A stretch of 64,000 nucleotides of DNA from JAAUTT01 sp963846585 (GTDB lineage: Bacteria > Bacteroidota > Bacteroidia > Bacteroidales > JAAUTT01). The notes under the pieces were generated by a model that was given only the letters and a program-made list of their open reading frames with translations, did no database searches and was not told the DNA's origin. Every line of letters begins with the position of its first letter. Position 1 is the first letter of the stretch. The stretch spans positions 237,437 to 301,436 of the forward strand of contig CAWJWO010000019.1 of NCBI GenBank assembly GCA_963846585.1, given 5' to 3'. This document shows, one piece after another, positions 25,706 through 33,901 of this stretch. The translations under genes and the position numbers were made by a program.

Positions 25706-27169
25706 TTATGCCCGTTCAAAATCTATAAACCCGGCTTCCGCATCTATATGAATAAGCCGTACTTTTATTTTATACCCTACTTTTAACCCTTTAAATCCAT
25801 TAACAAGTTTACCCTCAGCATGTGGGTGCAAAATTCGTACCCATGTTCCTTTTGATGATGAACCGCTAACTATGGCTTCAAATTCTTCATTTATTCTTGA
25901 TTCCATGAGCAACGCGTTGGCTGATTTCTCAACCTGTCGTTCTACTTTCCTCACATCGTCTTCCTTTAAAGTACAGTGCCTTGCAATTTGTTCCAATTGT
26001 TCAGTAGAATAAGGGATTGCACTTCCTGAAATAGCCGATTTAAGAAGGCGTTGTGTTATAATATCGGGATAACGCCTGTTGGGAGCGGTTGAATGTGTAT
26101 AATCTTTTACTGCCAGGCCAAAATGACCGGGAGAGACAGAACCTGGTGTTTCAACAATATATTCGCCTGATCCGATAAGTTTAAGTACACTTATTGAAAT
26201 ATCGGTGAAATGTTGCGGAAATTTTTGTTTAACAAACTGCAGGAATCCGGAAAGTGATTTGGAATCAGCCGTTGCCGGAAGTATAAAACCGTGCTCGGAG
26301 GCCAGTTCAACAATTCTGTCCCATTGCCTGGGAGTACGGACAACTCTTCTCAAAGAAGGGAAATTCTTACTCGTTAAATATCTCGCTGTTGACCCGTTGG
26401 CTGCAATCATAAAATCTTCAATCAAGGTTTTAGCCCTGTTTTTATTTTCAACTTTCATTTCGCTCAAAACATCTCCGTCGAAAACCGGAATTGTATCGAA
26501 GGTTTCGAATTCCAATGCTCCATGTTGGTATCGTAACACCTTCATTTTTTGAGCTACCTTATCCTGTAACTTAATATTTTCTCCTAATCCATCAACCTTC
26601 ATTACTTCCGAAGGTATGGGACCGGTTCCTTCGAGCCAGAGTGCCAGACTTTCATATTCAAGTTTGGCATGGTTGCGTATTGTTGCACAATAAACATCCG
26701 ATTGTTCCACTGATCCATCAATGTCAACTGTCATTTCAACTACTACAGCACATCGATCTGCATTAAGACCCATCGAAGTGAGATCAGTCGATAATTTTTC
26801 AGGAAACATGGAAAATATACGTGCAACAGTATATATAGATGTTGTATTAAGGTTGGCATGTTTATCAATATTGGATTGTGCTGCAACCAAAGCATCCACA
26901 TCAGCTATGGCAATAAGCAGCTTTACTTTATTATCCGGCATTTGTACTGCATATGATAACTGATCAATATCCTGCGTATCAGCATTATCAATTGAGCACC
27001 ATAACAGATCGCGCAGATCTTTGGCCTTGGTAATGTTATATTTGGCCGGTAAGTTTATTTCCGTCAGCTCGGTGAGAACAGCCGCTGGAAAATCAGGCTC
27101 AAGCCCTCTTGCACTCATTGCATTTCGTGCAATATGTTCTAAAAAAATCCGGTTAGCATTTGTTCCCAT
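25706..27169 (-). CDS. RNB-domain (RNase II/R family) exoribonuclease
   Basis: This 487-aa protein has the RNB catalytic domain as its main part. LRDLLWCSIDNADTQDIDQL (residues ~48-68) supplies the aspartate cluster for two metal ions, and AVKDYTHSTAPNRRYPDIIT (~335-355) is the second family signature. The C-terminal ~75 residues (GTWVRILHPHAEGKLVNGF) form a small beta domain in place of a full S1 domain. There are no N-terminal cold-shock domains, so it is shorter than RNase II or R (640-800 aa). This short form is seen in other bacteria. It probably degrades RNA 3' to 5' in the cytosol. Confidence 0.9.
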   Translation of the reverse strand: MGTNANRIFLEHIARNAMSARGLEPDFPAAVLTELTEINLPAKYNITKAKDLRDLLWCSIDNADTQDIDQLSYAVQMPDNKVKLLIAIADVDALVAAQSNIDKHANLNTTSIYTVARIFSMFPEKLSTDLTSMGLNADRCAVVVEMTVDIDGSVEQSDVYCATIRNHAKLEYESLALWLEGTGPIPSEVMKVDGLGENIKLQDKVAQKMKVLRYQHGALEFETFDTIPVFDGDVLSEMKVENKNRAKTLIEDFMIAANGSTARYLTSKNFPSLRRVVRTPRQWDRIVELASEHGFILPATADSKSLSGFLQFVKQKFPQHFTDISISVLKLIGSGEYIVETPGSVSPGHFGLAVKDYTHSTAPNRRYPDIITQRLLKSAISGSAIPYSTEQLEQIARHCTLKEDDVRKVERQVEKSANALLMESRINEEFEAIVSGSSSKGTWVRILHPHAEGKLVNGFKGLKVGYKIKVRLIHIDAEAGFIDFERA

Positions 27170-27216
27170 TTATCATATTTGGAATTATAAAAGTATATGT
27201 GAAATATGTAAGATAA

Positions 27217-27265
27217 TAGTGCTTAGTGCTCAGTGCACAGTTGTTAGTTGTCAGTTGCTAGTTAC
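27217..27265. repeat. Composite repeat: TAGTGCT and GTTAGTT heptamers
   Basis: Three TAGTGCT-type heptamers run directly into four GTTAGTT-type heptamers, upstream of the RNB gene. Confidence 0.75.
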
Positions 27266-27290
27266 AGGTACAAAAATACAATAATTTTAC

Positions 27291-27312
27291 CTACACTGAG
27301 CGGAGTCGAAGG
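27291..27312. repeat. REP-like core CACTGAGCGGAGTCGAAGG
   Basis: This single short copy carries the GAGCGGAGTCGAAG core seen in many bacterial repeated intergenic palindromes. It lies just behind the stop of the GT4-toroid gene. Only one copy is present in the window, so the call rests on recalled resemblance. Confidence 0.4.
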
Positions 27313-27322
27313 GTACAACATT

Positions 27323-29716
27323 TCAATTAATATATTTTGCATTAACGTGATTAGCGATAGAGGTAAAAACTGAGGGTTCCGTCATACTATATTTTTCGAT
27401 TGTAAAACGTGCCATCAGGTAACTTACAGTAGACTCAGCTCCCTGGTTCAGGTTCACATGAGTTTCCTCAAGGCCGTCGTAACATCCGCCTGTACATGGA
27501 TTGTAGATAATTTGATGTAAACGGTTTTTACCTAAAAACCAATCGAATGCCGTTAATAAATTTTCAAGATAGATATTGTCACGAAATACTTCATAAAATT
27601 TATCCAGTGTCATAATCGTATATGCAACGTCTATTGGCTGTTCCCCGATATGCTTAGCCTTCTGTCCTTTTTGTAACCAGTTTTTATTTGATATAACTTC
27701 GATGCCATTCTCATTAAAAGTTTTTGATAACAGAAAATTTAAAGATGTGAGGGCAATTTCTTTATAAATGGGTTCTCCTGTTAACAACCAGGCATATAAC
27801 ATAGCTTCAGGCAAGATGCTGTTGGCATAGGTAAGGTAGCCTTCAAACCATTCCCATTGGTCACATGATTCATGTTTATACATTTGTACCATGCGGTTTG
27901 CGAATGTTTTTAACAGTGCCAGGTTCAGGGGAGATTTATCTGAAATTTGATAATAATAGAGTCCTTTGATAGTAAAAGCCATTGCACGTGGTGAATGTAT
28001 GGTGCCTATATGCAAAAGTGATTTAACCATGATTTTTTTTGCCTTTGATATAATTTCCCGGGGCAGAAGACCCTGCAAGGATATTAAATATCCCAGGGCC
28101 CATATTGCCCTGCCATTGGAATCATCTAAATTTGTTATATAATTTTGATTGGTAAATTGATTTGTTTTATCAACATAATTTAAAAAGTTACCGGAAGGTT
28201 GCTGGCAAAATTTTATAAAATTGAGATATTTGTAAATAAAAAATATATTTTTTTCATCACCTTTCATTTGATAATACATACAACAAGCCACCATAGCCCT
28301 GGCATTATCATCGAGGGTGTAGCCAGATTCAATATCCGGCTGGTTGATTTTTGAAAACTGAATAAATCCGGTTGTGGTAGTCATTTCTTTAAGGTGATTT
28401 ATATTTATCACGGGAATGTTATACCGTAAGGTAATTTTATCACCACCTAATTTATCAAACAAATTTGCATGTGCAACAGCAGAATTCTCCCAGGCGGTGG
28501 AAACTATATTCTGCAAGGTATTGAAACCCATACTCTTTCTCAATGGTTCATCGTTTAGTAACCGGATAACTGCATCGGCTAATTGAAGGGAATTCTGAAA
28601 ATCGAAAATTATGCCGGTGTCTTTGGTCAATAATTCTTTTGCATGAGGGATGGGGGTTGATATTATTGGACAGGCACAGCTCATGGCATATGCAAAAGTA
28701 CCACTTACAGCCTGGTTAGGATCATTTGTTGTAAAAAGATATATGTCAGTTAGTTGTAAATATTCAAGCAGTTCAGGGAGTGCCAGGTATTCATTTACAA
28801 AAATGACATGATCCTGAAGGGCATATTGTTTCACCATTTGTTCAAGGCTATCCCTGTATTTTTCTCCGTCGGATTTTATAACTTCCGGATGTGTTTTCCC
28901 AATAATCAGAAACATAACTTCCGGACATTGTTCAATTATGGAAGGCAAAGCTTCAAGGGTAGTTTCTATGCTTTTTCCCGAACTTAGCAGGCCAAAGGTT
29001 GTAAGGACTTTCCTGTCAATTAATCCATAATTCTTTTTAAGAATTTTTTCATTGAGGTGTTGTACCAGATGGGTGCCGTGTGATATAACGGTTATTTCAT
29101 GTTTAGGTATCCCATAGTCATTCAATAAAATATCAGCCGAATTATGGGTCATAACAATAATTGATTCACAAACAGCCCCAATACTTCTGACATTGGATTT
29201 TAGTTTTTCATCAGGGTGAGGCAGCACTGTATGAAAGACAATGATAATAGGCTTTGAAAGTTCACATAAAAATTGCAGAAATATTTCTTCATGGTCTTTA
29301 AAAAAACCAAATTCATGTTGTATTAAAACTATTCTTACCTTTTGGTCATTATTTATAGTTACTGCCAGTTGTTTATAAGCAGTAACATCTGAAGTATTTA
29401 AGATATACTTAACTTCAAACGGGTATGAATAACTTGTATCACCTTTTTCCAATGCACAGACTTTTATAGATAATGAATTACTGAATTTATTATTCATGGC
29501 CTTAATTAAATCCTGTGAATAGGTAGCTATGCCACATACTCTAGGCGGATATGATGTAATAAACAATATTTCAGCCAGTTCATTACTATTTCTGAGGCTT
29601 TGAAACTGTTCAGGGCTCTCAGGAGTTATTGCTGAATGAACAGTATTTTCAATTACTGATATATATAGTTGACCGTTATTACCATTAACATTAGTTGTTT
29701 TTATTTTATTTTCCAT
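27323..29716 (-). CDS. GT4 glycosyltransferase fused to an alpha/alpha-toroid (six-hairpin-like) domain
   Basis: This 797-aa protein has two parts. Residues ~48-425 form a GT-B glycosyltransferase (ILFITSYPPRVCGIATYSQD; LTTFGLLSSGKSIETTLEAL; donor-site region FTTNDPNQAVSGTFAYAMSC). Residues ~440-797 are helical, with repeated aromatic/Gly patterns (YTLDDNARAMVACCMYYQMK, DDSNGRAIWALGYLISLQ, YEVFRDNIYLENLLTAFDWF) like six-hairpin glycosidases. It overlaps the upstream GH130 gene by 11 bp, so the two are an operon. The pair may build and trim a mannose-containing glycan or storage oligosaccharide. Whether the toroid is catalytic is unclear. Confidence 0.85.
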   Translation of the reverse strand: MENKIKTTNVNGNNGQLYISVIENTVHSAITPESPEQFQSLRNSNELAEILFITSYPPRVCGIATYSQDLIKAMNNKFSNSLSIKVCALEKGDTSYSYPFEVKYILNTSDVTAYKQLAVTINNDQKVRIVLIQHEFGFFKDHEEIFLQFLCELSKPIIIVFHTVLPHPDEKLKSNVRSIGAVCESIIVMTHNSADILLNDYGIPKHEITVISHGTHLVQHLNEKILKKNYGLIDRKVLTTFGLLSSGKSIETTLEALPSIIEQCPEVMFLIIGKTHPEVIKSDGEKYRDSLEQMVKQYALQDHVIFVNEYLALPELLEYLQLTDIYLFTTNDPNQAVSGTFAYAMSCACPIISTPIPHAKELLTKDTGIIFDFQNSLQLADAVIRLLNDEPLRKSMGFNTLQNIVSTAWENSAVAHANLFDKLGGDKITLRYNIPVININHLKEMTTTTGFIQFSKINQPDIESGYTLDDNARAMVACCMYYQMKGDEKNIFFIYKYLNFIKFCQQPSGNFLNYVDKTNQFTNQNYITNLDDSNGRAIWALGYLISLQGLLPREIISKAKKIMVKSLLHIGTIHSPRAMAFTIKGLYYYQISDKSPLNLALLKTFANRMVQMYKHESCDQWEWFEGYLTYANSILPEAMLYAWLLTGEPIYKEIALTSLNFLLSKTFNENGIEVISNKNWLQKGQKAKHIGEQPIDVAYTIMTLDKFYEVFRDNIYLENLLTAFDWFLGKNRLHQIIYNPCTGGCYDGLEETHVNLNQGAESTVSYLMARFTIEKYSMTEPSVFTSIANHVNAKYIN

Positions 29717-30752
29717 TTTCTCTGGTATATGTTAACAATTCGTCCACTAATCCTGACAAACTCACTGATGCGCAAGCAATGAGAGAATCAGCGGCGCCAT
29801 AATAGATGAATAATGTATTTCCAAATATTGCTGTTCCGGTAGGGAAAACGACATTATTCACCTCTCCTTTTAATTCCCATTCATATTCAGGGGAGAATAA
29901 AGGATAAGGCAACCGGGCCAATTCTTTCACTGGATTATTTAAATCAAGCAATGCGGCACAGGCGGAATAAATAAACTTCCCTTCATCAGTTCTTTCCACG
30001 CCATGATAAATCAATAACCAACCGTGTTTAGTTTCAATAGGGGGACAACCACTTCCAATGTAACATGATTCGTATTTATTCACGGGGTCCAAAACAATAT
30101 GTTCATCAAATTTTTGAAAATATTGTTTCCAATATTCTTTTGTAAGTTCTTTTAAGTTTTTTACAGTAACAAGTTGAATGCCTGGCCTTAGCCTGTGAAG
30201 AAAAGCCAGGTTGCCGTTTATCTTCCTGGGGAAAAACATTACATTTTTATCCCACAATAACCTTTTTTTTTCAAAATCAGTTATCAGATAATAAAACTTT
30301 TGATTCATGTAATATGATTCATTTATTTTCTTTGATGATTCTACAATAGAAACAAATTCTGCAAAAGTGAGAGGCGGGACTATTAATCCATGCTTTTCAA
30401 AATGGATCAGATCCTTTGATGTGGCCAGTGCTCCGCGGGCGTTGGTTCCATCATAACCTGTGTATGTAAGATAATAAAGATCATCGATCATGGTTAACCT
30501 GGCATCTTCAATACCCCATGATTCATATTCATATGAGGGGACCATGAAAGGTTTATCCCATCTTTCGACCAACGTAAGGGGGCCATCCAACCTGCAATAA
30601 CCAAGGCTGGAATGGTTACCAGCCTGAACCGCCCGGTAAAACATATGGACACTATCTCCTGAACGGATTACGGCCGGGTTAAGTACTCCTGCATTTTCAA
30701 ATTCCAAATTTGTACTTGTTAATAATACACCTTCTTTTTTAACTTCTACCAT
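29706..30752 (-). CDS. Glycoside hydrolase family 130 protein (mannoside phosphorylase family)
   Basis: This 348-aa protein has a five-bladed propeller fold by family resemblance. Motifs include NPAVIRSGDSVHMFYRA, WGIEDARLTMIDDLYYLTYT (with the family's catalytic-site Asp in E-D-A-R), and IYHGVERTDEGKFIYSACAA with FPTGTAIFGNTLFIYYGAAD near the end. GH130 enzymes phosphorolyse or hydrolyse beta-mannosides in the cytosol. The 3' end overlaps the GT4-toroid gene by 11 bp. The substrate is inferred only from family and partner. Confidence 0.92.
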   Translation of the reverse strand: MVEVKKEGVLLTSTNLEFENAGVLNPAVIRSGDSVHMFYRAVQAGNHSSLGYCRLDGPLTLVERWDKPFMVPSYEYESWGIEDARLTMIDDLYYLTYTGYDGTNARGALATSKDLIHFEKHGLIVPPLTFAEFVSIVESSKKINESYYMNQKFYYLITDFEKKRLLWDKNVMFFPRKINGNLAFLHRLRPGIQLVTVKNLKELTKEYWKQYFQKFDEHIVLDPVNKYESCYIGSGCPPIETKHGWLLIYHGVERTDEGKFIYSACAALLDLNNPVKELARLPYPLFSPEYEWELKGEVNNVVFPTGTAIFGNTLFIYYGAADSLIACASVSLSGLVDELLTYTRENGK

Positions 30753-30805
30753 ATAATATTTTTTAAATTGAGTTTGGCTATTTTGGGATAATTTCTATGG
30801 TCAAA

Positions 30806-30860
30806 TTAGTTGTTAGTTGTTGGTTGTTAGTTATTGGTTGTTAGTTGACAGTTGTCAGTA
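30806..30860. repeat. Degenerate tandem repeat, GTTAGTT/GTTGGTT heptamers
   Basis: About seven imperfect heptamers lie upstream of the GH130 gene. Confidence 0.8.
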
Positions 30861-30883
30861 ATAAGGTAAATTTCTTTTATAAG

Positions 30884-31276
30884 CTATTTAGCATTCATTG
30901 TTTTTTTAGTAAACAGGAGCTGAAAAAGAAACTGACCGATAGATTTTATCGTTTCAGGATGTTGTTTCACGGAGTTTGTAACACTAATCTGTACTAATGA
31001 GCCTATTAGTTTTCTGAAAATATTGGCAGATGTACCGATAACTATTTTTTTTGATAAAAAACCGGAAACAAAACCAACAGAATTTCCAATAATGTTCTCA
31101 ATTAAAAAAGGAGAGTTTGCCATATCTTCGATACTTCTTTTTAGCAGATTAACCGGTTTTAATTTTTCAATAGTCAGGTGAAATTCATTTTTTAATAGCT
31201 GGCCGGTCAGTGCTTGTTCAGCTTCCACGCGCTGAATTGCATTTTTAAGACCCTCATACGAAACTATTTTTTCCAT
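30884..31276 (-). CDS. Hypothetical protein of the YtxH/holin-like stress cluster
   Basis: This 130-aa protein is not recognised. It starts with a helical segment (VSYEGLKNAIQRVEAEQALT) and contains one hydrophobic stretch with glycine spacing (IIGNSVGFVSGFLSKKIVIG), which may be membrane-associated. The C-terminus is basic. It is the last gene of a compact minus-strand set with the holin-like and YtxH genes (7 bp and 4 bp gaps), so it is probably co-expressed with them under stress. Confidence 0.75.
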   Translation of the reverse strand: MEKIVSYEGLKNAIQRVEAEQALTGQLLKNEFHLTIEKLKPVNLLKRSIEDMANSPFLIENIIGNSVGFVSGFLSKKIVIGTSANIFRKLIGSLVQISVTNSVKQHPETIKSIGQFLFQLLFTKKTMNAK

Positions 31277-31282
31277 TTGATT

Positions 31283-31624
31283 TTAATTGATATGTTGTTT
31301 AATGAACTTATCTCTTACTATTTTTTTAATCCATTTATACATAAAAATTTTTATAACAAGTCCAGCGAATAAATAGAATGCAGCCAACACAAAAAATCCG
31401 AAGTAGATTTTGCCCAGGATTTCACCCAGCCATAAACCTAACCCTATATTTAAAAAAAGGATGAAAATTGCTAAATAAACAATAACTACGGTATCAGATA
31501 TCAATGAGGAATAAATATCAGAAAGTTTTTCAAGAGCTTTAAGTTTTATAAGTTCCAGACTGGATGTACTATATTCAACAACTTTTTCCAGGAGAGGCTC
31601 AAATATGGTTTTTTGATTTTCCAT
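31283..31624 (-). CDS. Small two-helix membrane protein (phage-holin/PF07332-like)
   Basis: The ATG at 31,624 (MENQKTIFEPLLEKVVEY) is preferred, because it stands four bases after the YtxH stop and gives 113 aa. Upstream starts in the same frame would overlap YtxH. After an amphipathic N-terminal helix there are two membrane segments (about residues 47-70 and 75-98), ending in a basic tail KWIKKIVRDKF. This is the layout of the holin-superfamily proteins often found beside YtxH and CsbD genes. It is an inner-membrane protein of unknown mechanism, and the call is by architecture. Confidence 0.75.
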   Translation of the reverse strand: MENQKTIFEPLLEKVVEYSTSSLELIKLKALEKLSDIYSSLISDTVVIVYLAIFILFLNIGLGLWLGEILGKIYFGFFVLAAFYLFAGLVIKIFMYKWIKKIVRDKFIKQHIN

Positions 31625-31628
31625 GGCT

Positions 31629-31844
31629 TCAGTTTTTGACGTCATCCTTAACTTTATCAAATTTATCTGACAGGTTGTCAACAAATTCGTTGAATTTTTC
31701 TTTTAAAGTATCAACATAGTCTTCTCCCTTTTTGGTTATTTTTGTACGGGTAACCGAACCTTTATCAGGTGCAAATAATACTCCCAATAATGCACCGGCA
31801 GCAACGCCGGCCAATAATCCCAATAAAACTTTTCCAGAGTCCAT
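31629..31844 (-). CDS. YtxH-domain envelope stress protein
   Basis: This 71-aa protein matches the YtxH pattern closely. It has a glycine/alanine-rich membrane helix (LLGLLAGVAAGALLGVLFAP), the following DKG-x-x-TR turn, and a charged amphipathic tail (DTLKEKFNEFVDNLSDKFDK). YtxH proteins are general-stress proteins in Bacillus and are common in Bacteroidota stress clusters. It heads the three-gene set with the holin-like and hypothetical proteins. The lmo0937-like gene and a regulon promoter module lie upstream. Confidence 0.9.
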   Translation of the reverse strand: MDSGKVLLGLLAGVAAGALLGVLFAPDKGSVTRTKITKKGEDYVDTLKEKFNEFVDNLSDKFDKVKDDVKN

Positions 31845-31985
31845 GATTTTAATTATTTAAAAACGGAATTAATAACTTATAATGATTTAGAATTAACTTA
31901 TAATTAACTTAATAGCATGATTCACACATTAACTTAAATATACAATGTATATAAATTCATCAAGTTAATGTTGGATTCTGCAGTT

Positions 31986-32138
31986 TTATATTCCACGCCC
32001 CCGAATTAGTCTTAATATAATAGCAATTATGGCAATTACCAGCAAAATATGAATAACACTACCCAGGCTGTATGCAAAAAAACCAATGGCCCATGCAATA
32101 ATGAGTATGACGGCTATGGCGTAAAGTAAATTTCCCAT
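31986..32138 (-). CDS. lmo0937-family small membrane protein
   Basis: This 50-aa product runs from the ATG at 32,138 to the TAA at 31,986. The sequence begins MGNLLYAIAVILIIAWAIGF and ends IIAIILRLIRGRGI. It has two short hydrophobic helices and a basic C-terminus, which is the recognised lmo0937-type profile of Bacteroidota and Listeria. The function is unknown, but such genes cluster with CsbD and YtxH. It is the first gene behind promoter module copy B, about 140 bp after the predicted start, and may be transcribed together with the YtxH group 140 bp further on. Confidence 0.85.
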   Translation of the reverse strand: MGNLLYAIAVILIIAWAIGFFAYSLGSVIHILLVIAIIAIILRLIRGRGI

Positions 32139-32282
32139 GATAAATAATTTTAAATTTGGTACAATCTATTATTATATTTTTATTTAGAGTATTGATATTT
32201 AGGTATGTTTACCTGTTAAGCTTTTCAAATTATTTTTCAGATCATCCATATCATGAATAAAGTTGATTTTGATTTTTCTGAT

Positions 32283-32347
32283 CAAAGGTAAGTTTTAAGT
32301 TTTCCAGAAACGTTACATAACTATGCTGAATAGTTACATCATTCACA
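32283..32347 (-). promoter_or_regulatory. Copy B of the 65-bp direct-repeat promoter module (lmo0937/YtxH cluster)
   Basis: On the minus strand TGTGAATGATGTAA, a 13-bp spacer and TTATGTAA (32,347 down to 32,313) are followed by 22 bp and a perfect TAnnTTTG box, TACCTTTG (32,290-32,283). The leader to the lmo0937-type ATG is ~140 bp and shows no other gene apart from a possible 16-codon frame. Confidence 0.8.
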
Positions 32348-32360
32348 CATTTTAAAGATA

Positions 32361-32387
32361 AGGGGCCAGGGAATGGGGGCCAGGGTA
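32361..32387. repeat. Short GGGGCCAGG repeat
   Basis: Two imperfect copies of GGGGGCCAGGG stand between promoter module B and the toxin gene. This may be a remnant of the C/G-rich repeat families. Confidence 0.45.
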
Positions 32388-32470
32388 TTACAGAACTATA
32401 TTTGTTTTCAGCTACTTACTTAGAATATGGAATTAGTCAGTAAAGTTGGAAAATTAATCAAAGAAGTTTA

Positions 32471-32512
32471 TTACTAAAATATAGTAAATAATAATTAATT
32501 ACTATATCTTTG
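32471..32512 (+). promoter_or_regulatory. higBA promoter with overlapping palindromic operator
   Basis: A perfect -7 box TATCTTTG (32,505-32,512) lies 29 bp before the toxin ATG. Inverted repeats overlap it: ATATAGTAA (32,479-32,487) with TTACTATAT (32,499-32,507), and TTACTA with TAGTAA (32,471-32,487). Three TTACTA/TAGTAA half-sites are what an autorepressing HigA dimer would bind. Confidence 0.65.
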
Positions 32513-32541
32513 TATAAGATTTAAACAGCCACTTCTTACAA

Positions 32542-32844
32542 ATGATCGTAAAATTTGAGAATGATTACCTGGCAAAATTATACACAGGAGAACCGTTAAA
32601 AGGCAAACCCAGATATAGTGAAGGAATTATTACAAAATTTAAAAAAACCATTTTGATTCTCAAACGGGTATTAAATTCAGTTGAATTATCAAAAATCAGA
32701 GGGTTGCATTTTGAAGCTCTAAAAGGTGATAAAATTGGGCTTTTTTCAGTAAGGGTTGACGACACCTATCGTGTTGAACTTAGAATCACTAAAGAGGAGA
32801 TAGAAATAGTGCATATTGAAGAACTTTCAAAACATTACAAATAG
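32542..32844 (+). CDS. higB: HigB/RelE-superfamily toxin
   Basis: This 100-aa protein has the ParE/RelE-fold pattern of HigB-type plasmid-maintenance killers. KKTILILKRVLNSVELSKIR is followed by LHFEALKGDKIGLFSVRVDD and TYRVELRITKEEIEIVHIEE, with the conserved Arg/Tyr-Arg near the C-terminus and a final HYK. HigB toxins cleave mRNA on the ribosome. It precedes its antitoxin, the usual HigBA order, with a 34-bp gap. The palindromic promoter suggests autoregulation. Confidence 0.88.
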   Translation: MIVKFENDYLAKLYTGEPLKGKPRYSEGIITKFKKTILILKRVLNSVELSKIRGLHFEALKGDKIGLFSVRVDDTYRVELRITKEEIEIVHIEELSKHYK

Positions 32845-32878
32845 AATACTATAATTTATAAATATAAACTTAAAAACT

Positions 32879-33178
32879 ATGATGAGCAGCGTTATAGATT
32901 CGAAAGGCAACGAGCTCAAAACTGACGTACTATTGCACCCGGGTGAAGTACTCGAAATGGAGCTAAAAGCCAGAGGAATGGCAAAATCTGCTTTTGCAAT
33001 GAGTATAATGATGTACCCTGGACACTTTAGCGATATACTAAAATGCAAGAGAAATATTACAGAGGATATTGCACTTCGTCTTGAAAAAGCCCTGGATATC
33101 TCTGCAGAGTTCTGGATGGGCTTACAGGTAGAATATAATATTGCTGTTCTTAGAGCAAAATTGAAGCCGGCAGCCTAA
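32879..33178 (+). CDS. higA: HigA-type XRE antitoxin
   Basis: This 99-aa helix-turn-helix protein carries the HigA signature LHPGEVLEMELKARGMAKSA, a Cro/C1 HTH (FAMSIMMYPGHFSDILKCKR) and ITEDIALRLEKALDISAEFW followed by the HigA motif MGLQ. It neutralises HigB and represses the operon. Two ATGs stand in tandem at 32,879 and 32,882. Its TAA overlaps by three bases the TAG of the convergent lipoprotein gene in a CTAA tetramer. Confidence 0.9.
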   Translation: MMSSVIDSKGNELKTDVLLHPGEVLEMELKARGMAKSAFAMSIMMYPGHFSDILKCKRNITEDIALRLEKALDISAEFWMGLQVEYNIAVLRAKLKPAA

Positions 33179-33849
33179 TACCTCTTATCTGTTTTAAAAT
33201 TACTCAGATCAATAATATAATCGCAAATTTCCCTGAAGGCATTAGGAGCAGTGCCGTCGGTAACAGAACGGTATACGAGGTGGTACATGGACGGGTCATG
33301 ATATTCGACGGCTACCTGTGTGCCTGTTGTTGAATTATCAGCAGTTTTATCAGGCATATCAAAAAACTTAGTCTTTTTTAGAAGGGCAATTAATTTTTGT
33401 TTTTGTTCGAAATTCAGGGCTTTTGTCCGGTATATTCTTTTAATGGTATCTTTTGGGTTTTTAGCCTTATCGGCAGCAGTTAACTGTTCAAACCCATTTT
33501 CCTTGAGTGTAATTTTACCATCAATATCCTCCATACTAAGTACCATTGGATTTCCTGATGGCCTCATCCAGGTTAGCCTGATTACAGGTTTTGAAATATA
33601 AAAGTTATAAAGGATGGGTTCGCCTAATTTAAACAGGACTTTTGAATATAATTTCACATGAAACGTATCATAGGTAACAGCAGTATTAGCATCTGAAGAA
33701 GTAATAGGGAAGTAATTGATAAACCGTTTTCTGGGCATCCCATTGTTGGTAGAGATACTTTCATCCTGTGGGTAAACATATTTGTTGCCTGCAGGTTTAC
33801 ATGAAAACATTATAAATGTTATCACAATTACAATTAGTGTTGATTTCAT
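33175..33849 (-). CDS. Putative lipoprotein, function unknown
   Basis: This 224-aa protein has a lipoprotein signal peptide: hydrophobic residues 4-15, then FMFSC with the lipidated cysteine at about residue 17. The mature part is a mixed beta domain with the segment FNFYISKPVIRLTWMRPSG-like core and no catalytic motif that I recognise. It probably sits in the inner leaflet of the outer membrane. It lies just behind the alpha-2-macroglobulin remnant on the same strand, 52 bp away, and may belong to the same transcript. Confidence 0.75.
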   Translation of the reverse strand: MKSTLIVIVITFIMFSCKPAGNKYVYPQDESISTNNGMPRKRFINYFPITSSDANTAVTYDTFHVKLYSKVLFKLGEPILYNFYISKPVIRLTWMRPSGNPMVLSMEDIDGKITLKENGFEQLTAADKAKNPKDTIKRIYRTKALNFEQKQKLIALLKKTKFFDMPDKTADNSTTGTQVAVEYHDPSMYHLVYRSVTDGTAPNAFREICDYIIDLSNFKTDKRY

Positions 33850-33901
33850 GGGTAGTTAGTTTAGGTTGTAAACAAATATACAATTTTAAACCCAAAAGCA
33901 T

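Noticed and set aside
31862..31926. Possible fifth copy of the promoter module before YtxH (TGTGAATCATG at 31,926)
   Set aside because: The first seven to eleven bases match, but the TTATGTAA half-site and the TAnnTTTG box are absent at the fixed distances.
32199..32249. A 16-codon minus-strand frame in the leader of the lmo0937-like gene
   Set aside because: It is too short and has no recognisable profile; a leader peptide cannot be supported from sequence alone.
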